Shown here: piece by piece, positions 1-8,200 of the stretch
Layout: each line of letters opens with the position of its first letter
How positions within the stretch are numbered: position 1 is the stretch's first letter
Source: Aquatica leii
Taxonomy: Eukaryota > Arthropoda > Insecta > Coleoptera > Lampyridae
Direction: 5' to 3'
NCBI GenBank assembly: GCA_035610365.1
Contig: CM069434.1
Coordinates: 29,970,238 to 30,034,237, forward strand
DNA length: 64,000 nt
The notes under the pieces: model-generated
The model's input: the letters and a program-made list of their open reading frames with translations, nothing else
What the model was told of the DNA's origin: nothing
Database searches by the model: none
Translations under genes and position numbers: made by a program

Positions 1-2
1 CC

Positions 3-560
3 ATAGGCGCGGTCCTTTCGCAGGTTCAAGATGGACAAGAAAAGGTTATCGCGTACTTTAGCAAGGTTTTGTCCAGGCCAGAAAGGAATTATTGCGTGAC
101 TAGGAGGGAGCTGTTAGCAGTCGTTAAGTCCATCGAACATTTCTACAAGTATTTGTATGGACGAAAATTTTTACTGAGAACAGACCACGCCGCTTTAAAA
201 TGGCTACTACAGTTCCGTAACCCAGAAGGACAAGTGGCAAGATGGATCGAGAGACTGCAAGAGTATGACTACGACACGGAACACCGTGCCGGAAGCAGTC
301 ATCGGAACGCTGATGCCTTGTCCAGAAGACCATGTCCGGCGGACTGCAGCCATTGTTCGCGACTGGAAGAAAAAGTCGAATGCCTCCGGAGAACTGCTAT
401 GGTTGATGATGAGTGGGAACCTGAGCAGTTACGTCGCGAACAAAAAGACGATCCTAAAATAAGACTACTCCTAGACTGGAAAGAAAACGGCCGACGACCA
501 ACCTGGGAAAAAGTGAGTGCTTTGACAACAAAGCGTACTGGGCGCAGTGAGACTCCTTGA
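3..560 (+). pseudogene. pol: pol fragment 1: RNase H domain, cut by window edge
   Basis: The frame is open from the left edge, so no start codon belongs here; an apparent TTG start at 69 is just an internal leucine codon. It encodes the second part of a Ty3-type RNase H, which cuts the RNA strand of RNA-DNA hybrids during reverse transcription. Visible motifs are GAVLSQ, the TRRELLAVV block with the catalytic Glu (codon 108-110), LRTDHAALKWL with the catalytic Asp (183-185), and HRNADALSR with the last Asp (312-314). The first catalytic Asp would lie left of position 1. After DALSRRPC comes a linker with a CSHC pair and a charged helix-like stretch leading toward integrase. Homology ends near 530. 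A frame change of net one lost base at about 531-535 makes the frame run into TGA at 558-560. Confidence 0.9.
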
Positions 561-1126
561 TAGTAGAAGACGGTCTTCTTAAGCGATCCCTAGAAAATGC
601 CGAGGGCACGGGAAACAGACTACAGCTGGTAGTGCCAAAGAGCAGGGTGACCGAAGTGTTGAAGCATCTCCACGATGGGACATCGGGAGGACACTTTGGC
701 ATTAAGAAGACGTTGGGTAAAGTGCGAGAACGATTCTACTGGATGAACTGCAAAGAGGACGTCATGAAATGGTGCCGTAAATGCACAGTCTGCGCATCAG
801 GAAATGGTCCAGCGAGAAAGCGCAAAGCACCCATGAAACAATATAACGTAGGAAGCCCGTTGGAAAGAGTTGCGATTGACATCGCAGGGCCGTTCCCAGA
901 ATCCGATTCGGGAAATAAATACATCCTGGTGGCGATGGATTATTTCACGAAATGGACGGAGGCTTACGCCATACCCAACCAGGAAGCAGCTACAGTCGCA
1001 GACGTATTGGTAAAAGAATTTTTCTGCCGGTTTGGAGTTCCGTTGGAATTACACTCCGATCAAGGCCGCAATTTTGAGTCTGGGCTGTTTCAAGAAGTTT
1101 GCCGACTGTTAGCAATTAAAGACTAG
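551..1126 (+). pseudogene. pol: pol fragment 2: integrase zinc-binding domain and first part of core
   Basis: This continues pol in another frame. The frame reopens after an in-frame TGA at 548-550, which sits where integrases of this family have a Trp codon; TTG at 557 is not a genuine start. Counting residues from 557, the HHCC zinc-binding domain uses His39, His46, Cys76 and Cys79 (C-x2-C). The catalytic core follows: first Asp in AIDIAGPF (residue 108, codon 878-880) and second Asp in LHSDQGRNF (residue 168, codon 1058-1060). These bind the metal ions for strand transfer of element DNA into host DNA. The frame ends at TAG 1124-1126 because of a small indel in the A-rich stretch 1117-1124; homology continues at once in the next frame. 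The lesion fits a two-base loss, which would give the usual D-35-E spacing. Confidence 0.9.
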
Positions 1127-1679
1127 GACAACGCCTCTCCATCCTCAGTCTGATGGCATGGTTGAACGGATGAATCGAACAATGGGCAAGTACTTAGCCA
1201 AGGTAGTGTCCGAACATCAAAGAGACTGGGATCAGTACTTGCACCTCTTCTTAATGGCGTACCGATCATCCGTTCACGAAAGCACAGGCCAAACACCATC
1301 CTGTGTCATGCTCGGTCGTGAGATAAGATTACCATGCGATCTTCAATTTGGACGAAGGCCGGAAGAAGAAGTCGCTGGAGAAGATTACGTCAGCAAGCTG
1401 GCAAAGAGGCTAGACGAAGTACATGAAGAGGTTCGTAAAAACACACAAATTGCCAGCGACAGGATGAAAACAAGATATGACGTCAAGGCGCAAAATGGTG
1501 GGTTTCAACCTGGCGATATGGTTTGGTTGTATAACCCTCAAAGGAGACGTGGTTTGTCGCCGAAGCTGCAAAGGCAATGGGAGGGCCCTATGAAGTCGTG
1601 CAGCGTATTAACGACGTTATATACCGCATCCGAAAACCGCCCAGAGGCAAGCCAAAAGTGGTCCACGTCGATCGTCTAG
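1122..1679 (+). pseudogene. pol: pol fragment 3: integrase core end and C-terminal region
   Basis: This frame holds the last part of the integrase core. It starts with the conserved TTPLHPQSDG block and the catalytic Glu of the VERMNRT motif (codon 1164-1166); ATG at 1158 is internal to this motif and not a real start. Then come the typical gypsy blocks MAYRSSVHESTGQTP and LGREIRLPCD, a charged helical stretch (about 1380-1470), and the GDMVWLYNP strand that opens the C-terminal DNA-binding module. Homology continues to about 1585 (LQRQWEGP). One base is missing in the G-run near 1583-1585, so the remaining codons to TAG 1677-1679 are out of frame and meaningless. The true continuation is the overlapping frame that starts at 1577. 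Confidence 0.9.
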
Positions 1680-2461
1680 CCCCGTTTGCTGGCGATAACC
1701 ACAATCCGCAAGTTCAGGTCCGAACCAGAGTAATAAGTAGCAGAACCAGGAATCCAATCGAAGAAATGGGGTTCGAAAAGTTTATGAACTTATACGGAGG
1801 TTCTGGAAAAGCTAGGTTCGGAGTTACCACCGAGGAACAACAAGACCTGTTCCAGACACAAAAAGATTACGCCATCGCACATTGCGTGAGCGAGGAGCTT
1901 GACATGTCCAAAGGGGTTGCAGTCGTGTTTAAAAAGAAGTTTGGACAGCTAGATGAATTACGAAGACAGCAACCGGCAGTCGGAAAGGTTTTAGGACTAC
2001 GTGGTGACGGACGCTTCGTTTTCTATCTGGTCACCAAGAAATACTCACGTGTCAAGCCGTTATACAAAGATCTGTGGCGAACATTATGGAGTCTCAAGAG
2101 ACAAATGGAGTTCCATCATGTTAAGAAATTGGCAGTACCCAAGCTTGGTTGTGGCTTAGACCAACTGAATTGGAGGACAGTTCGAAACATGTTGGAGGTC
2201 GTCTTCCGAGGAACAGGCATTCAAGTGTTGGTCTGTAGTTACCAACCGAGGAGAGTATTGGGTCAGGAAAAGTCCATTGACTGTTACTTTTATAGTCAAG
2301 GAAGTTGCCGAAATGGAGGAAGCTGCCGCTATCGCCACGATCCCTTTTACCGGTGTCGCATCCAGTCTCCTGTTCTGGGACAGAACAGTCCTAAGAAGGG
2401 GGCAGTGAAACGTCCGAGAAATTACTTGCAAATGCAAGAGCCTTCTAGAACTGTTATCTAG
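1577..2461 (+). CDS. Integrase GPY/F tail fused to TARG1-like macro domain and CCCH zinc finger
   Basis: This 294-codon frame has no internal break. ATG at 1577 is in the integrase and probably not a natural start: residues 2-40 are the GPY/F module (GPYEVV, then VVHVDRLAPF), so in an intact element this is the C-terminal part of Pol. Residues about 41-80 are a linker. Residues about 81-223 match the TARG1/OARD1 macro family: AHCVSEELDM, KGVAVVFKKKFG, FYLVTKK and VPKLGCGLDQLNW. Lys154 and Asp195 correspond to the catalytic Lys84 and Asp125 of human TARG1, with the same 41-residue spacing. Residues 236-254 form a CCCH finger (C-x7-C-x5-C-x3-H), and a basic tail follows. TARG1 removes ADP-ribose from acidic residues; a role against host ADP-ribosylation is inference. 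The stop at 2459-2461 lies inside the LTR. Confidence 0.88.
   Translation: MGGPYEVVQRINDVIYRIRKPPRGKPKVVHVDRLAPFAGDNHNPQVQVRTRVISSRTRNPIEEMGFEKFMNLYGGSGKARFGVTTEEQQDLFQTQKDYAIAHCVSEELDMSKGVAVVFKKKFGQLDELRRQQPAVGKVLGLRGDGRFVFYLVTKKYSRVKPLYKDLWRTLWSLKRQMEFHHVKKLAVPKLGCGLDQLNWRTVRNMLEVVFRGTGIQVLVCSYQPRRVLGQEKSIDCYFYSQGSCRNGGSCRYRHDPFYRCRIQSPVLGQNSPKKGAVKRPRNYLQMQEPSRTVI
1817..2245 (+). other. Macro domain (TARG1/OARD1 type) coding region
   Basis: This is codons 81-223 of the 1577-2461 frame. From Met110 to Asp195 it aligns with my recollection of human TARG1 (Met40 to Asp125) without a gap, which is strong evidence of family. The ligand loop SKGVA (111-115) stands where TARG1 has its GAGIA loop. 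The catalytic Lys codon is 2036-2038 and the catalytic Asp codon is 2159-2161; both are intact. Enzymatic activity is therefore plausible, but the Gly-to-Lys and Ala-to-Ser changes in the loop could alter ligand binding. The alignment is from memory, not from a search. Confidence 0.88.
2282..2338 (+). other. CCCH zinc finger coding region
   Basis: Residues 236-254 of the 1577-2461 frame read C-x7-C-x5-C-x3-H, with the aromatic and glycine residues usual between the ligands (CYFYSQGSC, then GGSCRYRH). CCCH fingers commonly bind single-stranded RNA. It lies 12 residues after the macro domain and is followed by a Lys/Arg-rich tail. A role in binding element RNA or DNA is inference. This is not the CCHC knuckle of gag nucleocapsid; the last spacing and the order of ligands differ. 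Confidence 0.8.
2393..2405 (+). promoter_or_regulatory. Polypurine tract (plus-strand primer)
   Basis: The tract AAGAAGGGGGCAG is almost all purine and lies directly before the LTR start TGAAACG. This is the position and composition of the primer for plus-strand synthesis in LTR retrotransposons. It is also coding, within the basic tail of the macro-CCCH frame. Confidence 0.75.
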
Positions 2462-2516
2462 TTTCTAGAAGATATAGCGAAAAGTGAGGAACGATCGAGA
2501 AAGATTCGCCGATGTC

Positions 2517-2550
2517 TATAAAAGCCGAAGATGGAAATCGTAGGTCAGTT
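2517..2550 (+). promoter_or_regulatory. LTR core promoter: TATA box and arthropod initiator
   Basis: TATAAAAG lies at 2517-2524 and TCAGTT at 2545-2550. The presumed start base, A2547, is 30 bp from the first T of the TATA box, which is the usual spacing. TCAGTT matches the arthropod initiator consensus TCAKTY. In the 5' LTR this pair would start the genomic RNA; in this 3' LTR it could drive transcription outward into the satellite. Confidence 0.65.
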
Positions 2551-2580
2551 ATTGCTGGAATGTGAATGCATGCAGTATTA

Positions 2581-2869
2581 AATAAATAAGCAAGTGAAGA
2601 TAAATAAATCGTTAACACGTGTTTGTCTACATAAATAAATCGAGAATAATCGTGTATGTGATAATTAGTGTAAACAAGAGTGATATCCGAGGACGTTATC
2701 TTATCTCGTGTTAGTTATCTTAAGTGTTATACAACGGTCATACATAAATTAGTGTAAGTGTTTTTATTATTAGATTTAATTAAGTTCGGTTAATTTAAAA
2801 GTATACATATTTCTATAATAAGTAAACGTAGTTTTAATCGTTTAAATAAATTAGTTTTTAAGTAATAAA
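2581..2869 (+). terminator. Candidate polyadenylation signals in the LTR
   Basis: AATAAA occurs at 2581-2586, 2603-2608, 2634-2639, 2845-2850 and 2864-2869. The first three lie 34-92 bp after the presumed transcription start and would be suitable for ending element RNA within the LTR. The region is strongly A+T-rich, so some copies may be chance. Which one is used cannot be seen from sequence. Confidence 0.45.
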
Positions 2870-2878
2870 TTCGTTACA

Positions 2879-3027
2879 ATACTGTCTGCAAACGACACAA
2901 TGAATACTACCTTTTAACAAGCATTGAATTAACGCATCGCAGGCTCTGGTAGTTACATTTTACATAGTTTTTTGAAAAATCTGTTTGTTCGTATTCCTAT
3001 TTATGCAATTGACATAATGTATAGATA
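2879..3027 (+). repeat. Divergent edge unit of the satellite, next to the LTR
   Basis: This first unit differs from the common unit at more places than most. It has ACACAATGA for ACACAGTAA, ACTACC for ACTGCC, CTTTTAAC for CTTATAAC, TTGAATTAAC for TTGATTTAAC, TTCGTATT for TTCTTATT, and GACATAATG for GACAAAATG. Edge units of satellites often diverge because they take part less in unequal exchange. It begins mid-motif because the LTR interrupts the preceding unit. Confidence 0.9.
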
Positions 3028-3176
3028 ATACTGTCTGCAAACGACACAGTAAATACTGCCTTATAACAAGCATTGATTTAACGCATCGCAGGCTCTGGTA
3101 GTTACATTTTACATAGTTTTTTGAAAAATCTGTTTGTTCTTATTCCCATTTATGCAATTGACAAAATGTATAGATA
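3028..3176 (+). repeat. Typical 149-bp satellite unit (T6, C variant)
   Basis: Taken as reference. Counting from its first base, landmarks are the dyad arms ACTGT (3-7) and ACAGT (19-23), the CpG-bearing AACGCATCGC (53-62), TACATTTT (76-83) with its inverted partner AAAATGTA (136-143), the T6-G-A5 block (90-101), and the C/T site at position 120. An internal near-repeat AATACTGYCT occurs at the unit start and again about 25 bp later. Confidence 0.9.
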
Positions 3177-3324
3177 ATACTGTCTGCAAACGACACAGTA
3201 AATACTGCCTTATAACAAGCATTGATTTAACGCATCGCAGGCTCTGGTAGTTACATTTTACATAGTTTTTGAAAAATCTGTTTGTTCTTATTCCCATTTA
3301 TGCAATTGACAAAATGTATAGATA
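3177..3324 (+). repeat. Typical 148-bp satellite unit (T5, C variant)
   Basis: Identical to the previous unit except that the T-tract has five T instead of six, which shortens the unit by one base. Units of these two lengths alternate irregularly through the whole array. Confidence 0.9.
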
Positions 3325-5108
3325 ATACTGTCTGCAAACGACACAGTAAATACTGCCTTATAACAAGCATTGATTTAACGCATCGCAGGCTCTGGTAGTT
3401 ACATTTTACATAGTTTTTTGAAAAATCTGTTTGTTCTTATTCCTATTTATGCAATTGACAAAATGTATAGATAATACTGTCTGCAAACGACACAGTAAAT
3501 ACTGCCTTATAACAAGCATTGATTTAACGCATCGCAGGCTCTGGTAGTTACATTTTACATAGTTTTTGAAAAATCTGTTTGTTCTTATTCCCATTTATGC
3601 AATTGACAAAATGTATAGATAATACTGTCTGCAAACGACACAGTAAATACTGCCTTATAACAAGCATTGATTTAACGCATCGCAGGCTCTGGTAGTTACA
3701 TTTTACATAGTTTTTGAAAAATCTGTTTGTTCTTATTCCCATTTATGCAATTGACAAAATGTATAGATAATACTGTCTGCAAACGACACAGTAAATACTG
3801 CCTTATAACAAGCATTGATTTAACGCATCGCAGGCTCTGGTAGTTACATTTTACATAGTTTTTGAAAAATCTGTTTGTTCTTATTCCCATTTATGCAATT
3901 GACAAAATGTATAGATAATACTGTCTGCAAACGACACAGTAAATACTGCCTTATAACAAGCATTGATTTAACGCATCGCAGGCTCTGGTAGTTACATTTT
4001 ACATAGTTTTTTGAAAAATCTGTTTGTTCTTATTCCCATTTATGCAATTGACAAAATGTATAGATAATACTGTCTGCAAACGACACAGTAAATACTGCCT
4101 TATAACAAGCATTGATTTAACGCATCGCAGGCTCTGGTAGTTACATTTTACATAGTTTTTTGAAAAATCTGTTTGTTCTTATTCCTATTTATGCAATTGA
4201 CAAAATGTATAGATAATACTGTCTGCAAACGACACAGTAAATACTGCCTTATAACAAGCATTGATTTAACGCATCGCAGGCTCTGGTAGTTACATTTTAC
4301 ATAGATTTTTGAAAAATCTGTTTGTTCTTATTCCCATTTATGCAATTGACAAAATGTATAGATAATACTGTCTGCAAACGACACAGTAAATACTGCCTTA
4401 TAACAAGCATTGATTTAACGCATCGCAGGCTCTGGTAGTTACATTTTACATAGTTTTTTGAAAAATCTGTTTGTTCTTATTCCCATTTATGCAATTGACA
4501 AAATGTATAGATAATACTGTCTGCAAACGACACAGTAAATACTGCCTTATAACAAGCATTGATTTAACGCATCGCAGGCTCTGGTAGTTACATTTTACAT
4601 AGTTTTTTGAAAAATCTGTTTGTTCTTATTCCCATTTATGCAATTGACAAAATGTATAGATAATACTGTCTGCAAACGACACAGTAAATACTGCCTTATA
4701 ACAAGCATTGATTTAACGCATCGCAGGCTCTGGTAGTTACATTTTACATAGTTTTTTGAAAAATCTGTTTGTTCTTATTCCCATTTATGCAATTGACAAA
4801 ATGTATAGATAATACTGTCTGCAAACGACACAGTAAATACTGCCTTATAACAAGCATTGATTTAACGCATCGCAGGCTCTGGTAGTTACATTTTACATAG
4901 TTTTTGAAAAATCTGTTTGTTCTTATTCCCATTTATGCAATTGACAAAATGTATAGATAATACTGTCTGCAAACGACACAGTAAATACTGCCTTATAACA
5001 AGCATTGATTTAACGCATCGCAGGCTCTGGTAGTTACATTTTACATAGTTTTTTGAAAAATCTGTTTGTTCTTATTCCTATTTATGCAATTGACAAAATG
5101 TATACATA

Positions 5109-5257
5109 ATACTGTCTGCAAACGACACAATGAATACTACCTTATAACAAGCATTGATTTAACGCATCGCAGGCTCTGGTAGTTACATTTTACATAGTTT
5201 TTTGAAAAATCTGTTTGTTCTTATTCCTATTTATGCAATTGACAAAATGTATACATA
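5109..5257 (+). repeat. Satellite unit of the old ACACAATGA/ACTACC variant
   Basis: The unit carries ACACAATGA and ACTACC like the edge unit, and it is flanked on both sides by the rare TATACATA in place of TATAGATA (about 5101-5108 and 5250-5257). It is the only such unit between 3.1 and 54 kb that I found, so it marks a pocket of older variation near the left end. Confidence 0.85.
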
Positions 5258-8200
5258 ATACTGTCTGCAAACGACACAGTAAATACTGCCTTATAACAAG
5301 CATTGATTTAACGCATCGCAGGCTCTGGTAGTTACATTTTACATAGTTTTTTGAAAAATCTGTTTGTTCTTATTCCCATTTATGCAATTGACAAAATGTA
5401 TAGATAATACTGTCTGCAAACGACACAGTAAATACTGTCTTATAACAAGCATTGATTTAACGCATCGCAGGCTCTGGTAGTTACATTTTACATAGTTTTT
5501 TAAAAAATCTGTTTGTTCTTATTCCCATTTATGCAATTGACAAAATGTATAGATAATACTGTCTGCAAACGACACAGTAAATACTGCCTTATAACAAGCA
5601 TTGATTTAACGCATCGCAGGCTCTGGTAGTTACATTTTACATAGTTTTTGAAAAATCTGTTTGTTCTTATTCCCATTTATGCAATTGACAAAATGTATAG
5701 ATAATACTGTCTGCAAACGACACAGTAAATACTGCCTTATAACAAGCATTGATTTAACGCATCGCAGGCTCTGGTAGTTACATTTTACATAGTTTGTGAA
5801 AGATCTGTTTGTTCTTATTCCTATTTATGCAATTGACAAAATGTATAGATAATACTGTCTGCAAACGACACAGTAAATACTGCCTTATAACAAGCATTGA
5901 TTTAACGCATCGCAGGCTCTGGGAGTTACATTTTACATAGTTTTTGAAAAATCTGTTTGTTCTTATTCCCATTTATGCAATTGACAAAATGTATAGATAA
6001 TACTGTCTGCAAACGACACAGTAAATACTGCCTTATAACAAGCATTGATTTAACGCATCGCAGGCTCTGGTAGTTACATTTTACATAGTTTTTGAAAAAT
6101 CTGTTTGTTCTTATTCCCATTTATGCAATTGACAAAATGTATAGATAATACTGTCTGCAAACGACACAGTAAATACTGCCTTATAACAAGCATTGATTTA
6201 ACGCATCGCAGGCTCTGGTAGTTACATTTTACATAGTTTTTGAAAAATCTGTTTGTTCTTATTCCCATTTATGCAATTGACAAAATGTATAGATAATACT
6301 GTCTGCAAACGACACAGTAAATACTGCCTTATAACAAGCATTGATTTAACGCATCGCAGGCTCTGGTAGTTACATTTTACATAGTTTTTTGAAAAATCTG
6401 TTTGTTCTTATTCCCATTTATGCAATTGACAAAATGTATAGATAATACTGTCTGCAAACGACACAGTAAATACTGCCTTATAACAAGCATTGATTTAACG
6501 CATCGCAGGCTCTGGTAGTTACATTTTACATAGTTTTTTGAAAAATCTGTTTGTTCTTATTCCCATTTATGCAATTGACAAAATGTATAGATAATACTGT
6601 CTGCAAACGACACAGTAAATACTGCCTTATAACAAGCATTGATTTAACGCATCGCAGGCTCTGGTAGTTACATTTTACATAGTTTTTTGAAAAATCTGTT
6701 TGTTCTTATTCCTATTTATGCAATTGACAAAATGTATAGATAATACTGTCTGCAAACGACACAGTAAATACTGCCTTATAACAAGCATTGATTTAACGCA
6801 TCGCAGGCTCTGGTAGTTACATTTTACATAGTTTTTGAAAAATCTGTTTGTTCTTATTCCTATTTATGCAATTGACAAAATGTATAGATAATACTGTCTG
6901 CAAACGACACAGTAAATACTGCCTTATAACAAGCATTGATTTAACGCATCGCAGGCTCTGGTAGTTACATTTTACATAGTTTTTTGAAAAATCTGTTTGT
7001 TCTTATTCCCATTTATGCAATTGACAAAATGTATAGATAATACTGTCTGCAAACGACACAGTAAATACTGCCTTATAACAAGCATTGATTTAACGCATCG
7101 CAGGCTCTGGTAGTTACATTTTACATAGTTTTTTAAAAAATCTGTTTGTTCTTATTCCCATTTATGCAATTGACAAAATGTATAGATAATACTGTCTGCA
7201 AACGACACAGTAAATACTGCCTATAACAAGCATTGATTTAACGCATCGCAGGCTCTGGTAGTTACATTTTACATAGTTTTTTGAAAAATCTGTTTGTTCT
7301 TATTCCCATTTATGCAATTGACAAAATGTATAGATAATACTGTCTGCAAACGACACAGTAAATACTGCCTTATAACAAGCATTGATTTAACGCATCGCAG
7401 GCTCTGGTAGTTACATTTTACATAGTTTTTTGAAAAATCTGTTTGTTCTTATTCCCATTTATGCAATTGACAAAATGTATAGATAATACTGTCTGCAAAC
7501 GACACAGTAAATACTGCCTTATAACAAGCATTGATTTAACGCATCGCAGGCTCTGGTAGTTACATTTTACATAGTTTTTGAAAAATCTGTTTGTTCTTAT
7601 TCCCATTTATGCAATTGACAAAATGTATAGATAATACTGTCTGCAAACGACACAGTAAATACTGCCTTATAACAAGCATTGATTTAACGCATCGCAGGCT
7701 CTGGTAGTTACATTTTACATAGTTTTTGAAAAATCTGTTTGTTCTTATTCCCATTTATGCAATTGACAAAATGTATAGATAATACTGTCTGCAAACGACA
7801 CAGTAAATACTGCCTTATAACAAGCATTGATTTAACGCATCGCAGGCTCTGGTAGTTACATTTTACATAGTTTTTTAAAAATCTGTTTGTTCTTATTCCT
7901 ATTTATGCAATTGACAAAATGTATAGATAATACTGTCTGCAAACGACACAGTAAATACTGCCTTATAACAAGCATTGATTTAACGCATCGCAGGCTCTGG
8001 TAGTTACATTTTACATAGTTTTTTGAAAAATCTGTTTGTTCTTATTCCTATTTATGCAATTGACAAAATGTATAGATAATACTGTCTGCAAACGACACAG
8101 TAAATACTGCCTTATAACAAGCATTGATTTAACGCATCGCAGGCTCTGGTAGTTACATTTTACATAGTTTTTTGAAAAATCTGTTTGTTCTTATTCCCAT

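Larger units (their letters stand above)
1..2878 (+). mobile_element. Ty3/gypsy-type LTR retrotransposon, 3' part
   Basis: The segment shows the gypsy order of modules: RNase H end, integrase HHCC zinc-binding domain, D,D,E core, GPY/F C-terminal module, polypurine tract and 3' LTR. RNase H before integrase is the Ty3/gypsy arrangement (Ty1/copia has integrase first). The 5' LTR, primer binding site, gag, protease and most of reverse transcriptase lie outside the window to the left. No env-like reading frame is present; that position is taken by a macro domain plus CCCH finger fused behind integrase. Pol carries three frame changes and one nonsense codon, so this copy cannot make a full polyprotein as assembled. 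The element ends at CGTTACA (2872-2878) directly against satellite DNA. The family within gypsy is not assigned; an insect host is inferred. Confidence 0.93.
2406..2878 (+). repeat. 3' long terminal repeat, 473 bp
   Basis: The boundaries come from three agreeing signs: the polypurine tract ends at 2405; the termini TGAAACG (2406-2412) and CGTTACA (2872-2878) are near-perfect inverted copies with TG...CA ends; and satellite DNA starts at the very next base. Inside are a TATA box and initiator, then several AATAAA signals in an A+T-rich second half. U3 would be about 2406-2546, with R starting near 2547; the R/U5 border cannot be placed. The first 56 bases also code for the end of the macro-CCCH frame. 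The 5' partner LTR is outside the window, so LTR-LTR divergence and insertion age cannot be judged. Confidence 0.8.

Noticed and set aside
124-333. Minus-strand frame of 69 codons; likewise 454-702, 736-924 and 2156-2437
   Set aside because: They are shadows of pol and of the macro-CCCH frame on the other strand, with no recognisable domain.
265-462. Plus-strand 65-codon frame
   Set aside because: It overlaps the RNase H frame in another phase and has no domain similarity.
557-559. TTG as a start codon for integrase
   Set aside because: Retrotransposon integrase is cut from Pol; the apparent start results only from the TGA at 548-550 and the frame change before it.
1577-2461. env gene of an errantivirus
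   Set aside because: No signal peptide, membrane segment or furin-like site is seen; the content is clearly integrase tail, macro domain and CCCH finger.
2578-2640. AATAAA-rich microsatellite or second tandem repeat
   Set aside because: The TAAATAAAT motif occurs only a few times with irregular spacing; it is better explained as A+T-rich LTR with poly(A) signals.
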